From Colletes latitarsis (lineage: Eukaryota > Arthropoda > Insecta > Hymenoptera > Colletidae), in assembly GCF_051014445.1 (NCBI RefSeq), contig NC_135137.1:26909501-26973500 (forward strand): a DNA stretch of 64,000 nucleotides, in the 5' to 3' direction. The notes beneath the pieces were generated by a model. That model was not told the origin of the DNA. It searched no databases and saw only the letters and a list, made by a program, of their open reading frames with translations. Numbering within the stretch: position 1 is the stretch's first letter; each line of letters starts with the position of its first letter. Made by a program: the position numbers and the translations under genes. Positions 1-12,367 of this stretch are shown here, one piece after another.

Positions 1-58
1 ACCTGATTATATAAGCTGCAACTAAGTTATAAATGTAACTTTTTAAACGAATTATTTT

Positions 59-814
59 ATTAGCTTCGTTAAAAAGTTAATATAAAATTTAATTAAAAAA
101 TTTCAAAATCGTTTTGGAAAAATTATTTTCGGTTGCGAGGGTCAATTACAATCATTTTTGGTCATTAAACATACCCCCAGAATCCTACGCATTTTCGAGA
201 AAAAAATTCCTAATCAAAAATCTAATCTGAGACCCAGAAATGGTTCCCTGAAATTTCATACGTATCTTTGAAATGCCATAACTTCTGAACGGATTGGGGG
301 ATTTTAATGTTTTGAAAGGCAAACAACGCGTATTTTGGTGAGGAATATGTGGAAATTCTAACAATAATGAAAAAGTTGTTCTTTCACTCCGAAAAATGAG
401 AAAAACACCATAAAAATGGTCCAATTTTCAAATAGCCATAACTCCTACAATAGTAAATATATTTCATTGAAATTTTGAGGAGAACTAGAGTTCATGGATA
501 CCTACAAAAAAGTATTAAACAACTTTTTTGTACAGTGCCAACCAAATTTATTAAAAAAGAAAAACTTATTTTTAAGAAAAATCGACAGGTGTTAGTAGGT
601 GCCTAAATTTTTCGACGAAAAAGCAAATTTCAAATCCTTCTGGAATAATTATTTTTGGTCACTAGACATACCTCCGAAATCCTATCCACTTTTTAAACGT
701 TAATAACCTTTTAACGGACCCTCCATCAACAAAGTGGTATTCCCGATTTTCGTCATATTTTGACCTCTAGAATCTCCCATTAAAATTTTTCGCAGTGAGT
801 GGCCGAAAACCCTG
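59..814 (+). mobile_element. CAGGGTG-family TIR element, copy 1 (left end truncated)
   Basis: The right terminal inverted repeat is clear: the last ~90 bp are the reverse complement of the family start and end at CCCTG followed by TA. The outer ~100 bp of the left TIR are missing; similarity begins near the inner TIR motif GCTTCGTTAAAAAGTTA. The interior holds short modules (motif TTTCAAATCGTTCTGG region) and one long module with the recurring open frame, here broken by a stop. Orientation is that of the internal open frame. The class II assignment rests on the family as a whole (see 9723-11426). Confidence 0.8.
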
Positions 815-2860
815 TATATCCTCAAAAGTGCATATTTTCAGAGAATGCAAAAAATCCGTCGTTTGATTACACAAGAAAGTAAAGATGGCGTCAAATTATA
901 CGTCCAATTTGGAATATGTCCTCTGTAGATGTCTCTCCAGACATTGCGAGACACAGTCGTGTGACAACTCGCGGAGGTGGTATGTAATTAATCTGATCCA
1001 GATAGGTAATCTGGTTCGTTAATACCTGGTAGTTATTAACAGAAATAGCCAGCTGCGATAACAGATTCGGAGAAAACCTGAGAACAACGAGCTCTTGCTG
1101 TTTGGATTCGCGTACCGAGATTTCATCTCTCTTTGACGAAGTGTTAATAAAGTTATATCATCGTGTTATAATTAAGATGCGTCGGAAAAACATAAGTGTC
1201 GCAGTGTTCGCCATCCATCGACAAACTTTCGCTCGTTAAAATTCCCTACGTTTTACTATGCGAGTTTCGCTACACATTTGCAATAAATTAAGGGAGTTAT
1301 TTTAAGACGTTCAAAGTTTTGCTCAAAGTGTCACTGCTTCTCCCGACTAACAACATGCAAAATTCATATTTTGAAGCAATGGATTTTCATGATTATATTT
1401 ACTAACAATTTTTGTGAAAAGCAATGCATGCAAGACGTGAACGGCGAGTAAACGTCCAAATGTAAATACATCATGGCAATCGTGTAACACAAGTAAGTAA
1501 ATTCTATAAAAATTATTTGTCCTGTTAAAAATGATGGAAATTCATTATAATCTCTATTAGTTTAATACTTACTGAATGTAACATTTTTTACCGTAACTTC
1601 AGTAAATTAACAATCTATTAATGTAATTCTTAAACATTATAAGAGAAATATAATAATAAATTTACAATTAGTCACTGGTTAATTGTAAAACTTATGTTGT
1701 GGCTGATCGATGAAACTATTTAATTTGTTATAAATTAAATCATACTGCAATTTTTATATTTAAATAGAATTTATTTAGTTTTTATATTCCTCTTATAATA
1801 TTTTGCAATTGTGTTTATACAAACAAAGGTTTCCTACATCAATAGATTACATTCTTTTATTGCTATTATAAACAAACATTATTCGACACTTTAGAATTAA
1901 ATTTTACTTTTACTCTCGTTATTACTCAAAATACCGTAGAAAACGTATTTTATTAAAATTAGAAAAAAATAAATTTCATTTTAATCCGCTGCTAATTTTT
2001 TTTATTATAAAGGATATGCATCACACAGTTCTTTAACTCATGTACAAATTATTAGGCTTGTATTAAAATCACTACTCTCGACAATACGCTGCCGGGTATA
2101 TCCCGAACGTTAGTCCATAACAGACCATACATCAACTTAATAATACGTTTCGAAATCGATCAGAACTTTTCTTCCGTCGCAAACACACAGACTAACTCTT
2201 CCCCTCTAATGGTAAATGAAAAGGAAATTCGACTCAGCTTTGAAACTTTCCTACAGAAGGCGTTCCTAGGAAATAGGATAGCTTGACTTTTTGTAAAAGT
2301 AAAGATTACAAAAATTCAACAAAATTGATGGTGTACTCACCAGGTCCTATTAAAATGGTCAATATTTTACAATTGAAAGTTATATTTAATATAATAAATA
2401 TGAATAAAGTATAATATATCGAATAATTTTAATAAAACCTTTTTTGTTCTATTAGGTATCACTTGATAATTGTGTTACGTTATAGTCGTTTCATTTCATA
2501 TTTCAGTAATCCAAAGTTTCGTCCTTGTTTTTAGACACTTTTCAAAAATATGTGCTTCGAATATATTTCATATTTAGCAACATAAAGTACTTAATAATAA
2601 ATAAGAAATTTAATTTAACTGAAATAAATACAGTTACAAGTATGATACAAATTATGACACAACGTGGTTTTTTTAGAAGTGACACGCAATATGTATGCTG
2701 GATCCAAAAGTCACCACTGAGAGGTATGCTTCATTTGTTAGTGTTTCTTTTTATTGTATCGACAGCTCTGTCATGTACATTTATTGTAAGATTCACAATT
2801 ATTTATTAAAGAGTCACGTTTGATTTTATTGTCATTCCGGAAACTTTCAATTATTAATTA
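815..2860. other. AT-rich stretch with no recognisable gene
   Basis: No long open frame, no RNA gene and no repeat shared with the rest of the window was seen. The part around 900-1250 is less AT-rich but shows no convincing coding pattern. Confidence 0.5.
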
Positions 2861-3230
2861 TGGATTGATAATTACAGTTTGTAAAACCGGAAGATTTTAA
2901 AATCACACCTGAAGGTTGAAAAATTGATCTTTAACTTGCATTTTCTAAAACTTGAAGATCTTAAAATTGCATTATCAGTTTGGATAAAAAATCGACTCTT
3001 TTATTAATTGAATTTTTTAAAACATTCTGACCATAAAACTATGTTAGCACTTTAAATAAAAAATTGGCTTTCTTATTTCCAATTATATTTTCCAAAACTT
3101 CAAGATTTTTTTTAATTTATTTAGATGAAAAATCGTCTTTTTTATTGTGTAACTGCATTTTTGAAAATTAAAAATTACATTACTAGTTTGGATGGAAAAT
3201 TGATTTGTTTATTAGTTCTAGGATACCACA
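2860..3230. repeat. Degenerate ~70-bp tandem repeat
   Basis: The phrase AAATTGATCT or AAATCGACTC recurs at about 2921, 2989, 3061, 3130 and 3197, spacings of 67-72 bp. Each unit also carries a variant of TTTCTAAAACTTGAAGAT and of CAGTTTGGATAAAA. The units are strongly diverged, so this is an old minisatellite. Confidence 0.6.
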
Positions 3231-6200
3231 AATCATTTGTTCTCCAGATTATTTATAACCGTTACTTTTCTTTAAAAAATATCAAAGTCTGAATTGTAAG
3301 TAAACCGTGAAAAGTTCATTTCGTAATGTTCTAAACATAATACACGCTCAAAAAGTGTGCTAAAATATGATTTAAATTTTCAATTTATATTTCTTTTGTA
3401 TTATAAAATAATGAATAAATTACTATACAGAGTGTCTGGGTCATTACTAGCCAGCATTTTTTTCGTAAATGGTAATTTAATTGTTAAAATGAAAGAGAGA
3501 ACCGGTGTGTGTGTGTGTAACGTTGAGCGACAAAAGTTTGAATACGTTAAGTTTGTTGTGAACCTTCTTTAATACCCAAAATGAGCTTAAAAATATAGAA
3601 AAAATTATATCATATATTTTTTCATTTAAAATGAATTTACATATAATTTTTAATAATACATTTATTAACTACACTAGAAGCCAGATACCATGTAATATAT
3701 AAAATCAAATAAAATAAGTTGATTTTAAAAACTCAAATTGCACTATTAATAATACAAAATAATTGTTCTCGTTATTAATAATTAAAAAGACAATAATTTT
3801 TGAATCCCCTGTTACAATTGTTATCATCACATACATATACACATTTTAATGAATATTTCAAAACTTTTCTTTCCTATAAATCATATCAACATTCAATTGG
3901 TTCCACAGCATTTAATAATTGAAAGTGGAAAAAAAATTCTAATAAACTACAGCAGCCAAAAATATACTACAAATAAAATATGACCAAAGTGAAGGCCAGT
4001 ATGACATTATAAAATCTATTAATATCACGACTAATAACGCATTCAAAAAACATAAAATCAAATTTGAAGAAACAACGAGTACAAGACAAATTACCTGAAT
4101 ATTAGAGTAGATTAGAGAGGTTTAAAAACGCGCTGCTTGCCACAGCGACGAGAACTCTCGTAAGTAGATTCTGAAAGAAATGACAATTTTGACGATTTAT
4201 AAAAACGCATCAGCTACGAAATTCGTAATTAATGCAAATTATAATGTTTCTGTTGCCGACTAATCCCATCTAGAGTTATTTCCTCACAGACGACCGCGCT
4301 TCTTGAGTTTTTATCAAATTACATGCGAAGTATCGTGCTTAACACGTGGCAAATAATGTACAATTTATTGCTTTTGTTTCTTTAAATTTTCACTATTAAT
4401 CGCTTTAAATTCTAGGTATCAAATTGATCAACATTACGCTACTTGAAATAATTCTAAAATCACTCAGTTGACTGAGGTAATCATACTATAAAAGCTACTC
4501 ATATTGTACATATTAAATAATACTTCGTGAAATACAAAATATTATACATTTTCAGAATTTTCTTATTTCTGATATACTGTTTAGTAGTCAACACTGTTAT
4601 AGAGCTTTATTAATGGGTTCCATTTAAACAGACTGTATTTAAAAACACTAGGTAAATGTTCTGTTTATGTTATGAATTCTGATAGTCACAGACAATCAAA
4701 AGTTCACGAAAATGAATTTGTAAAAAATAGAAATAGAATTTATTACGTACGAAAATTCTCTATTCGTAACAAGTATTGAATAAAATTTGGTACATTATTT
4801 ATTAGGATGCAAAATATAAACATATTATATACATATATGCTATTAAGCATTTACACAATCTGTTAGATATAACAAATTTAAGTATTGTACATTTATAACA
4901 TAAGGTTATTATTGTAAAACTGAATTGATATAAATATGCATCATTCTGGTCTACATATAGGGTTAAAAAGAAATTTGAATAGCGTTATTTTGACGATTTT
5001 TGACCCTGAAATGATAGATATAGCTAGAGATCCTCGTTGAGATACAACATAACAATGAAATTAGTAACGAAATTCTTCTATGATACCAAACACGATAAAA
5101 GAAAATATACATCATAATAGAGTGGTGAAATTGTGGAATTTTTATGTCTCCACTAAATAAATATATACGTAACGAAATTATTATAATATTAATTAATTAA
5201 TTAACCAACTTGTTGGGTATGGAAGACATTTATTACTCAGATGTAAACTAAAAAAGTACGAAACGGTAATGAACGCTCAACCCCGGTGAACTTTTTCCAC
5301 TATGTATTTTGCCTCGTCGCTCGCGTCATTAACTCCATGTTACTAATGCACACAATTTTTCTATATTTTCCCCCCAAATTATGACGCTTGACATGGCAGT
5401 AATTATTCGAGTTTGAAGAGCGTACATATTTTTCCCCCTCATTAATATCCCAGCAGTAAATGTTACGTATAATTATTCACATAAATTGAACGTTACCTCA
5501 CCCTTTGCAAAATTCTCGAATAACTGCGAGGGTTGTACCAACGTGCAAAGAAACAAACATGGAAATATTAACGAGAATCAAACGAAATCGTATTTCAGCG
5601 AATTAAACTTTATTGTATCTCGTGAACTGCCAATTATTCTAATATGAATTACAAAGACAACTTTAGGGATGAAAACTCATTTTGAATCATTTATTTCTGA
5701 CCAATAGAATGGATGTTACCATGGTAGTCGTGGTACAAACGCAAACACGAGTTATGTTTCAGGCTGTAACTTTTAAAACATTAATTGTTTTGTTACTCAA
5801 AAGTTAAAGATTGTTTATTCGACGACAACAGATTTGGATTTTTAAACCTATTCTTACGTGCACGGTTCTATGCGTCATTTTCAACAGTATAACGTGGCAG
5901 TAATAATGAAAATTCTAAATGAATGTTCATAATGAATTTTTTTAATGGCATAACAAAGTTGATGAATGTTCCCAGTGTCAGAACTTTTATTTATTTCAAA
6001 CAAAATGAACTAGTATGTTGCTACTCTTTTGCTCGTTATTACTTTCAAACTGTACATTTTTTCAGGTAATGTTTCAAACTTGTTACAACTGAAGGATGAT
6101 TTATTTATAATTTTTCTGTATATTTTTCCATCCATCACGGCGAAGTATATTTTACTTACAATGCATAGTCTGCCACAGAACTGACAACAATACAATTTTT

Positions 6201-6876
6201 ATTTCATTATATGGTTACCATTCAGAGTAATTCTATACAGATTATTAGTTTAAATTTCTTGTTTCCAGAGTTAGTGTTATTATTACCGATTTAATGTCCA
6301 AGAACCCGTCACGACGTAATTGTAGGAAAATTAGATATCCCCTGTTGCTTTAGTCAGAAGAACAATCATCAGAGTTGAACAAAGCCGGATTAGCCAATAA
6401 GAAATTGTGATCGAGTAAATAATTCATTGGAAAATATCGATAAAAATCTACCTTAATCTTACAATAACGTCTATTGCGAAGAAGTCAAGACAGATAATAT
6501 CTACATAGTTTTTGCAATGTCGTTCCATTCTAGCAGTTATTCCCATGTAATTAATAGAGATTTCGTATTATAAGGTTTGAGCTAAGAATTAAGATAGTTT
6601 ACATTTTTATTAAAAATTATCTTTTAAACAATAATAAATCATTTTTGCTAAGGCACACTGATTAGTAACAAACTAATGACAAAAACGAAATTAGCCATAA
6701 GCATAATCTTTGAGAGCATTTATATTAATTAGAAAATACAAACATATAAACATGTTTATCGAAAACTAGATATTACGAAGATATGCAGTAAAAATGATAA
6801 CTGGATATCTATATTTTGAATCATAACGATATCAACGAGTTTAAAGCTTCATTGAAATAATTAGAAAAAATTCGTA
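3231..6876. other. AT-rich stretch with no recognisable gene
   Basis: Short open frames here (up to 71 codons) have the base composition of the surroundings and no recognisable motif. I see no repeat shared with other parts of the window, no RNA gene and no promoter strong enough to report. Confidence 0.5.
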
Positions 6877-6878
6877 TA

Positions 6879-7775
6879 CAGGATGTATGGCCACCCCTGG
6901 GAAAAATTGTAATAAAAGATTCTAGAGACCAAAATAGGACAAAAATCAAGAATACCAATTTGTTGATGGAGGGTTCGTTAAAAAGTTATTGACGTTTAAA
7001 GTTCCGCTCGTACTGAATTTCTTTCTCGAAAATGCGCAGGATTTCGGGGGTATGTCTATTCACCAAAAATGATTGTAATTGACCCTTGCAAGTGACAATA
7101 ATTTTTCCAGAACGTTTTGAAATTTTTTTCTTCATCGAAAAATTTAAGCACTATACCCCCTGTCAATTTTTCTTAAAAACTCGTTTTTCATTTTTAGTAT
7201 TTTTGTTTGGCGCCCTACAGAAAAGTTGTCTAATACCTTTTTGTACGTACCCATGAGCTCTACTTTAAAAAAAAGTTTCATGTAAATATATTCACTATTG
7301 TGGGAGTTATAGCTGTTTGAAAACTGGACCATTTTTATGGGGGTTTTCTAACTTTATGGTGTTAAGAAGGAACTTTTCAAATATTTTTGGAATTTCTATA
7401 TACTCTTTGACAAAATACGCGTTGTTTGCCTTTTTAAACATTAAAATTGTCCAATTCATTCAGAAGTTATGACATTTTAAAGATTCGCATGAAATTTCGG
7501 GGACCATTACTAGCCTCACATTAGATTTTCGGTGAGGAATTTTTTTCTCGAAAATACGTAGGATTTCGGAAGTATGTGTAATGACCAAAAATGATTGTAA
7601 TTGACCCCCGCAACCAAAAATAATTTTTTCAGAATGATTTGAAATTTCTTATTTTAATTTTTTAATAACATTTTAACGAAGCTACAGTCAAGAAATTGAT
7701 ATTCTCGATTTCCGTCTTATTTTGACATCTAGAATCCCCCATTAAAATTTATCCCAGGGGTGACCGATCACCCTG
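6879..7775 (-). mobile_element. CAGGGTG-family TIR element, copy 2 (complete)
   Basis: Starts CAGGATGTATGGCCACCCC and ends with the reverse-complement terminus ATCACCCTG; both ends abut TA (6877-6878 and 7776-7777), consistent with a TA target duplication. It contains one long module whose open frame (7144-7332, minus, 62 codons) starts MVQFSNSYNSHNSEYI, plus flanking short modules. No transposase is encoded, so it must be non-autonomous. Confidence 0.9.
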
Positions 7776-7777
7776 TA

Positions 7778-9500
7778 TAAAGTTAATTAACATCTACTGT
7801 AAATTGCCAATAAATTATAATATATGACAAATAGATTTTTATAGAAAAGATCAGCCTAATTTTGCAAAATTTATTGTTATGTATTATGATAATGCGGTGA
7901 AAAGATACAATTTTTTTTACCCAGATGTTTCAACAAATTTATTCTATCACTTAAAATCAATTTTTTTTTTATTGTACTGTCATGAGTCCATTTCATATTG
8001 AAAATGAAATAGTTTTTCGTATCACTCGAACCCAAGTATACTACTTCAACTATAATATTAATTTTCTGTTATATCACGTCATAAAAAAATTAAATAATAA
8101 TAATAATATTGTAAAAATAACAATTTAACAAAATTTGAAGTAATTTTTACTATTTTGTTTCAACTATCAACCTCTTTAAGTAACAGACGGAACAAGTGCT
8201 TCAATTTGCTCATCTATACTTGTATGGAAATTATCCGAAATATCCTGATTACCAATCCCATTCTGACTGGATTACTCTATTACGTCCCAAATTGGGATTC
8301 TGTGACTGAATGCTAATCAAACATCCCCGGTTGAACCTGAATCCAGAAAACCCATACAAGTTATCATTAGATTCTAATGGGAAGAGGAGAATTCGAAAAT
8401 CCGAAAAATTAGAAATCTAATAAGTACAAATTTACGAAAGATGAAAAGAACTAAGAAAACCAGAATGAAAATACTTTAATCGCATTATAATAATATTAAA
8501 TAATCATATAAGAATTATATACTTTTGCTTCATAAAAAAATGGTTCAAATAAATTCTATACAGTTTAATGAGTAATAATAAAAAATTAATGCCACTTTCC
8601 ATTTAAACAAATTTTGGAGTGTTCCGTTTTCCCGCAACAGTTGCTCCTCCAAAAATGTGTTAAGAACTGAAAGATTGGTCCTTCAAAACCATTTAATTAA
8701 ACAAAAAATAAAGTCGAAATCTTTATTAGATTCTGAGAAAACAACTTGTAACATTTTATTTGATGTACCTTATATGTATATTAAAGTATAGATTACTTTA
8801 TAAATTATTTCACAAATAATAGTTCGGAATTTATTTATGCGTATTTTTATTTCAAATAAAAAAGAAATTTTTTTAATTACAAAATCTTTTAATTTCATAC
8901 ACAACCTTTTTCAGGCTCTTTAACCCAATCTACTTATGCAAATTATATGGTCGACAAGCTTCGAGCAGCAGACATAATTCTGCAACTGGTCAAAGACAAT
9001 CTAATCTCTTTTATAGTTTTGAAATATTTTCTGAAAAACGTCGAAAATATATTGAATCGTTTAATACAACTGATAATAATTAAAAATATATGAAGAATAT
9101 GGATTTGTTCATTGCAATATAGAGGTTCATTATATAAATATTTATATTATAATAATTAGCAACCGCGTATTTCATTCATTTACAAATTATAATTATTATA
9201 CTTCAAATAAAAAAATTGGTACGTATACGGAATTAGAAGCATGCCTAAATGTACCCAGAACCATATTGGAATCCTAAATGGATACTAAACGGGGTGTCCA
9301 ATTAGAATCTGAGCGGCAGAGTGTTAGACTACTAAATGAGATTGGACTGGATTGCCTGATCAGATCCCAATTAGAGCATGGGAACTTGGAACCGATCTCA
9401 ATTACAATTCAAAAATTTTTCCACGCAAATAGGTATAAGGTTTTCTCAATAATATTCTTTCAACTATTCTCTTTCAAACTGGTTATGTATGAAATGATAA
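7778..9500. other. AT-rich stretch with no recognisable gene
   Basis: Poly-T runs, AAT runs near 8090-8110 and unremarkable AT-rich DNA. An open frame at 9278-9508 lacks any recognisable motif and runs into the hairpin repeat that follows. Confidence 0.45.
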
Positions 9501-9502
9501 TA

Positions 9503-9561
9503 CAGTGATCCCTCGTTAATGTTCGCTAGTTTAGCGTCCATGATGCGAACATTATCGAGGG
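9503..9561. repeat. Hairpin terminus beginning CAGTGATCCCTCG
   Basis: CCCTCGTTAATGTTCGC (9510-9526) pairs with GCGAACATTATCGAGGG (9545-9561) with one mismatch. Related sequences occur at 20868-20930 and 21735-21783 (reverse orientation, hairpin lost) and at 63160-63216, so this is the end of a dispersed element family. I cannot name the family. Confidence 0.7.
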
Positions 9562-11650
9562 TAGTACTATTTAACTGTCAATTATTACTTTTGTTAAACT
9601 TAATCGTTAGACAAATGTGAGAAACACTGAGAGTGAGTGAAACAGAGTAAAATATTCAACATTTGTTTATTCTGTTGAAAAATATCAGGTCTCCTGGCAT
9701 AGGAACTGATTAAATAAATATACAGGGTGTTCGGCCACCCCTGGCAAAAATTTTAATGGAAGATTCTAGAAGCAAAAATAAGACGAAAATGAAGAATATC
9801 AATTTGTTGATGGAGGTATCGTTAAAAAGTTATTAACAATTAAATTCAAAAATTTCAAATCGGTCCGGAAAAATTATTTTTGGTTGCAGGGGTCAATTAT
9901 AAACATTTTTGGTGAATAGACATATCCCTGAAATCCTACCCACTTTCGAGAAAAAAAATCGGGTAGGTGTTGAACTTTTTTGGCAGAAAAAATTTTTCAA
10001 ATCGTTTTAAAAAAATTTTCTTCGTTTGCAAAAGTCGATCGCAATCATTTTTGATCATTACACATATCTCCGAAATCCTACTCAGTTTCGAGAAAAAAAT
10101 TCCTTACCGAAAATTTAATGTGAGGCCCAGAAATGCTTCCCTGAAATTTCATGCGTATCTTTGAAATGCCATAACTTCTAAACGGATTGGGGGATTTTAA
10201 TGTTTCGAAAGGCGAACAACGCGTATTTTGGTGAAGAATATGTAGAAATTCTAACAATATTGGAAAAGTTATTCCTTAACCAAGTAAAGTGAGAAAAACC
10301 TCATAAAAATGGTCCAATTTTCAAATAGCCATAACTCTTACAATAGTAAATATATTTCCTTGAAATTTTGGGAGGAACTAGAGTTCATGAATACCTACAA
10401 AAAAGTACTAAACAACTTTATTGTACAGCGCCAACCAAATTTATTAAAAAAGAAAAACCAATTTTTAAGAAAAATGTACAGGGCGTAGCTGCTGAAATTT
10501 TTCAGCGAAAAAGAAAATTTCAAACCATTCTGGAAAAATTATTTTTGATTACAGGGGTCAATTATAATAATTTTTGATCAATAGACATACCCCCGAAATC
10601 CTACTCAGTTTCGAGAAAAAAATTCCTTACCAAAAATATAATTTCTGGCCAGAAATGCCTGCCCGCATTTTCATGCGAATCTTTAAAACATCATAACTCT
10701 TGAACGGATTGGACGATTTTAGTTTTCAAAAACGCAAACGGCGCGTATTTAGATGAAGAATATGTAAAAATTGCAAAAATATTCGAAAAGTTGATCCTTG
10801 ACCCCGCAAAATGAGAAAACCCCCATAAAAATGGTTCAATTTTCAAACAGCCATAACTCCTACAATAGTGAATATATTTCAATGAAACTTTTTTCTGAAA
10901 TAAAGCCCATAGGTACCTATAAAAAAGTATTAGACAACTTTTCTGTAGGGCGTCAAACAAAATTACTAAAAATGAAAAAAGAATCTTTAAGAAAAATCGA
11001 CAGGGGGTAGGTGCCTAAATTTTTCGGCAAAATTGAAAAGTTTCAAATCGTTCTAAAAAAAATATTTTTGGCTGTAGGGGTCAATTACAATCATTTTTGG
11101 TGAAAAGTCATATCGCCGAAATCTTACTCATTTCCTAGAAAAAAATTCGAGAAGATGTGAAATTTTTCGACAAAATTAAAAAATTTCAAATCGTTCTGGA
11201 AAAATTATTTTCGATTGCGGGGGTCAATTACAATAATTTTTTATGAATAGTCCTACCCCCGAAATCTGACCCACTTTCTAGAAAAAAATTCAGTACAAGC
11301 GGAACTTTAAACGTTAATAACTTTTTAACGAAATCTCCATCAACAAATTAGTATTCTTGATTTTCATCTTATTTTGGCCTCTAGAATCTCCCATTAAAAT
11401 TTTTCCCAGGGTGGCCGAACACCTTGTATATAGACAATAATTAAATATTAAACACAACCACTTTAATTATTCTTTAGATGTTACATAGTTTAACATAAAA
11501 TAAATTACAGTAATGCTGACCATACGGTTCGAACAAACGACTCGACAAAAGCCACGGGAATCCCCGCACGATCTTCAACCTTATTATAGATGTCGCCATT
11601 TGGTCGCGTGCTTATTCCCGCGAAATTATGAACGGTTCAACATATTCTAC
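9562..11650 (+). repeat. Dispersed repeat F, split by a CAGGGTG-family insertion
   Basis: Sequence at 9640-9722 and 11427-11650 is one repeat interrupted by the element at 9723-11426. A second copy at 27417-27640 is uninterrupted at this point and reads straight from GGAACTGATTAAATAAATA into the AGCACAACCACTTTAATTAT part. The 11500-11640 portion contains CACGGGAATCCCCGCACGAT, kept in both copies. The 5' part (GAGAAACACTGAGAGTGAG) is also found, reversed, near 20810-20850. Confidence 0.75.
9723..11426 (+). mobile_element. CAGGGTG-family TIR element, copy 3 (complete, longest intact copy)
   Basis: TIRs of about 110 bp run inward from CAGGGTGTTCGGCCACCCC at the left and ACACCTTG at the right. 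The interior has two long modules and about four short modules. Each long module has an open frame on the plus strand: one beginning at 10310 (MVQFSNSHNSYNSKYISLKF) and one at 10832 (MVQFSNSHNSYNSEYISMKL), ending in similar FLRK or SLRK-containing tails. Removing the element plus one TA reproduces the uninterrupted copy of repeat F at 27440-27490, so the insertion is shown directly with a 2-bp TA duplication. No transposase frame is present. The internal open frames may be repeat sequence only; coding status is untested. Confidence 0.93.
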
Positions 11651-12360
11651 AAGTTTTAAAATCGTTCAGAAATCAAAGTTACATATCTAGCTTTTTTACA
11701 AATCGCATGATTTTTGTGTGGTAGCTCAACTTGAAAATAGCGAAGGCTCATTTATACGCGGTATTTTTCTCTAAAAAGTGATAAAAACTAACAAGTCGAA
11801 TTTATCTGTAATATTTCATATATTATTATATTCACTACAGATAACCTTTTGTAAAGCAATCAAATGAAATGTAATACATAAATTAAGAATGTGTGCAATT
11901 ATCAATGGAATTCTGTTTGCAGTATCTTTCACGTGTTAAATCATGTTTTGTTTCTCAAATCAACCTTTTGATTGCAAATAATTTTTCTCGAAAAAAGTAC
12001 TTTAGTATACAACTAGAATTTATAATGTATAAAGGATATGTAATATTTATTGATTCCATGTGATTAGACTAGATTTAAATAAATAATTAGTACATGTTTT
12101 ATTCAAAATGAAGGCCGTCAGCATCTAAACATTTTTGCAATCTAGCTCTAAATGAATTTTGCACTGTATTTTGCACTGTCTTATTCTTGTAAGTACTTAC
12201 GTATTTGTGATTTGTAACCATTTTGAAAAATGTTTTAAATTTTCTACGATAAATTTAGATACACTTCTTTTTACCTCCTCTAATAAAGAACAAAATTGAA
12301 TGAAATTTCATTTCACGTTATTCAAATCACGTTAATAACGTACATCATACATGTTTAAAT
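11651..12360. other. AT-rich stretch with no recognisable gene
   Basis: I see no shared repeat, RNA gene or coding pattern. Confidence 0.45.
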
Positions 12361-12367
12361 TAATACA

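Noticed and set aside
11520..11560. tRNA-like B-box phrase (GGTTCGAAC, and GACTCGAAC in the copy at 27550)
   Set aside because: No cloverleaf, no A box at the right distance and no acceptor pairing. It is part of dispersed repeat F; a SINE origin cannot be shown.
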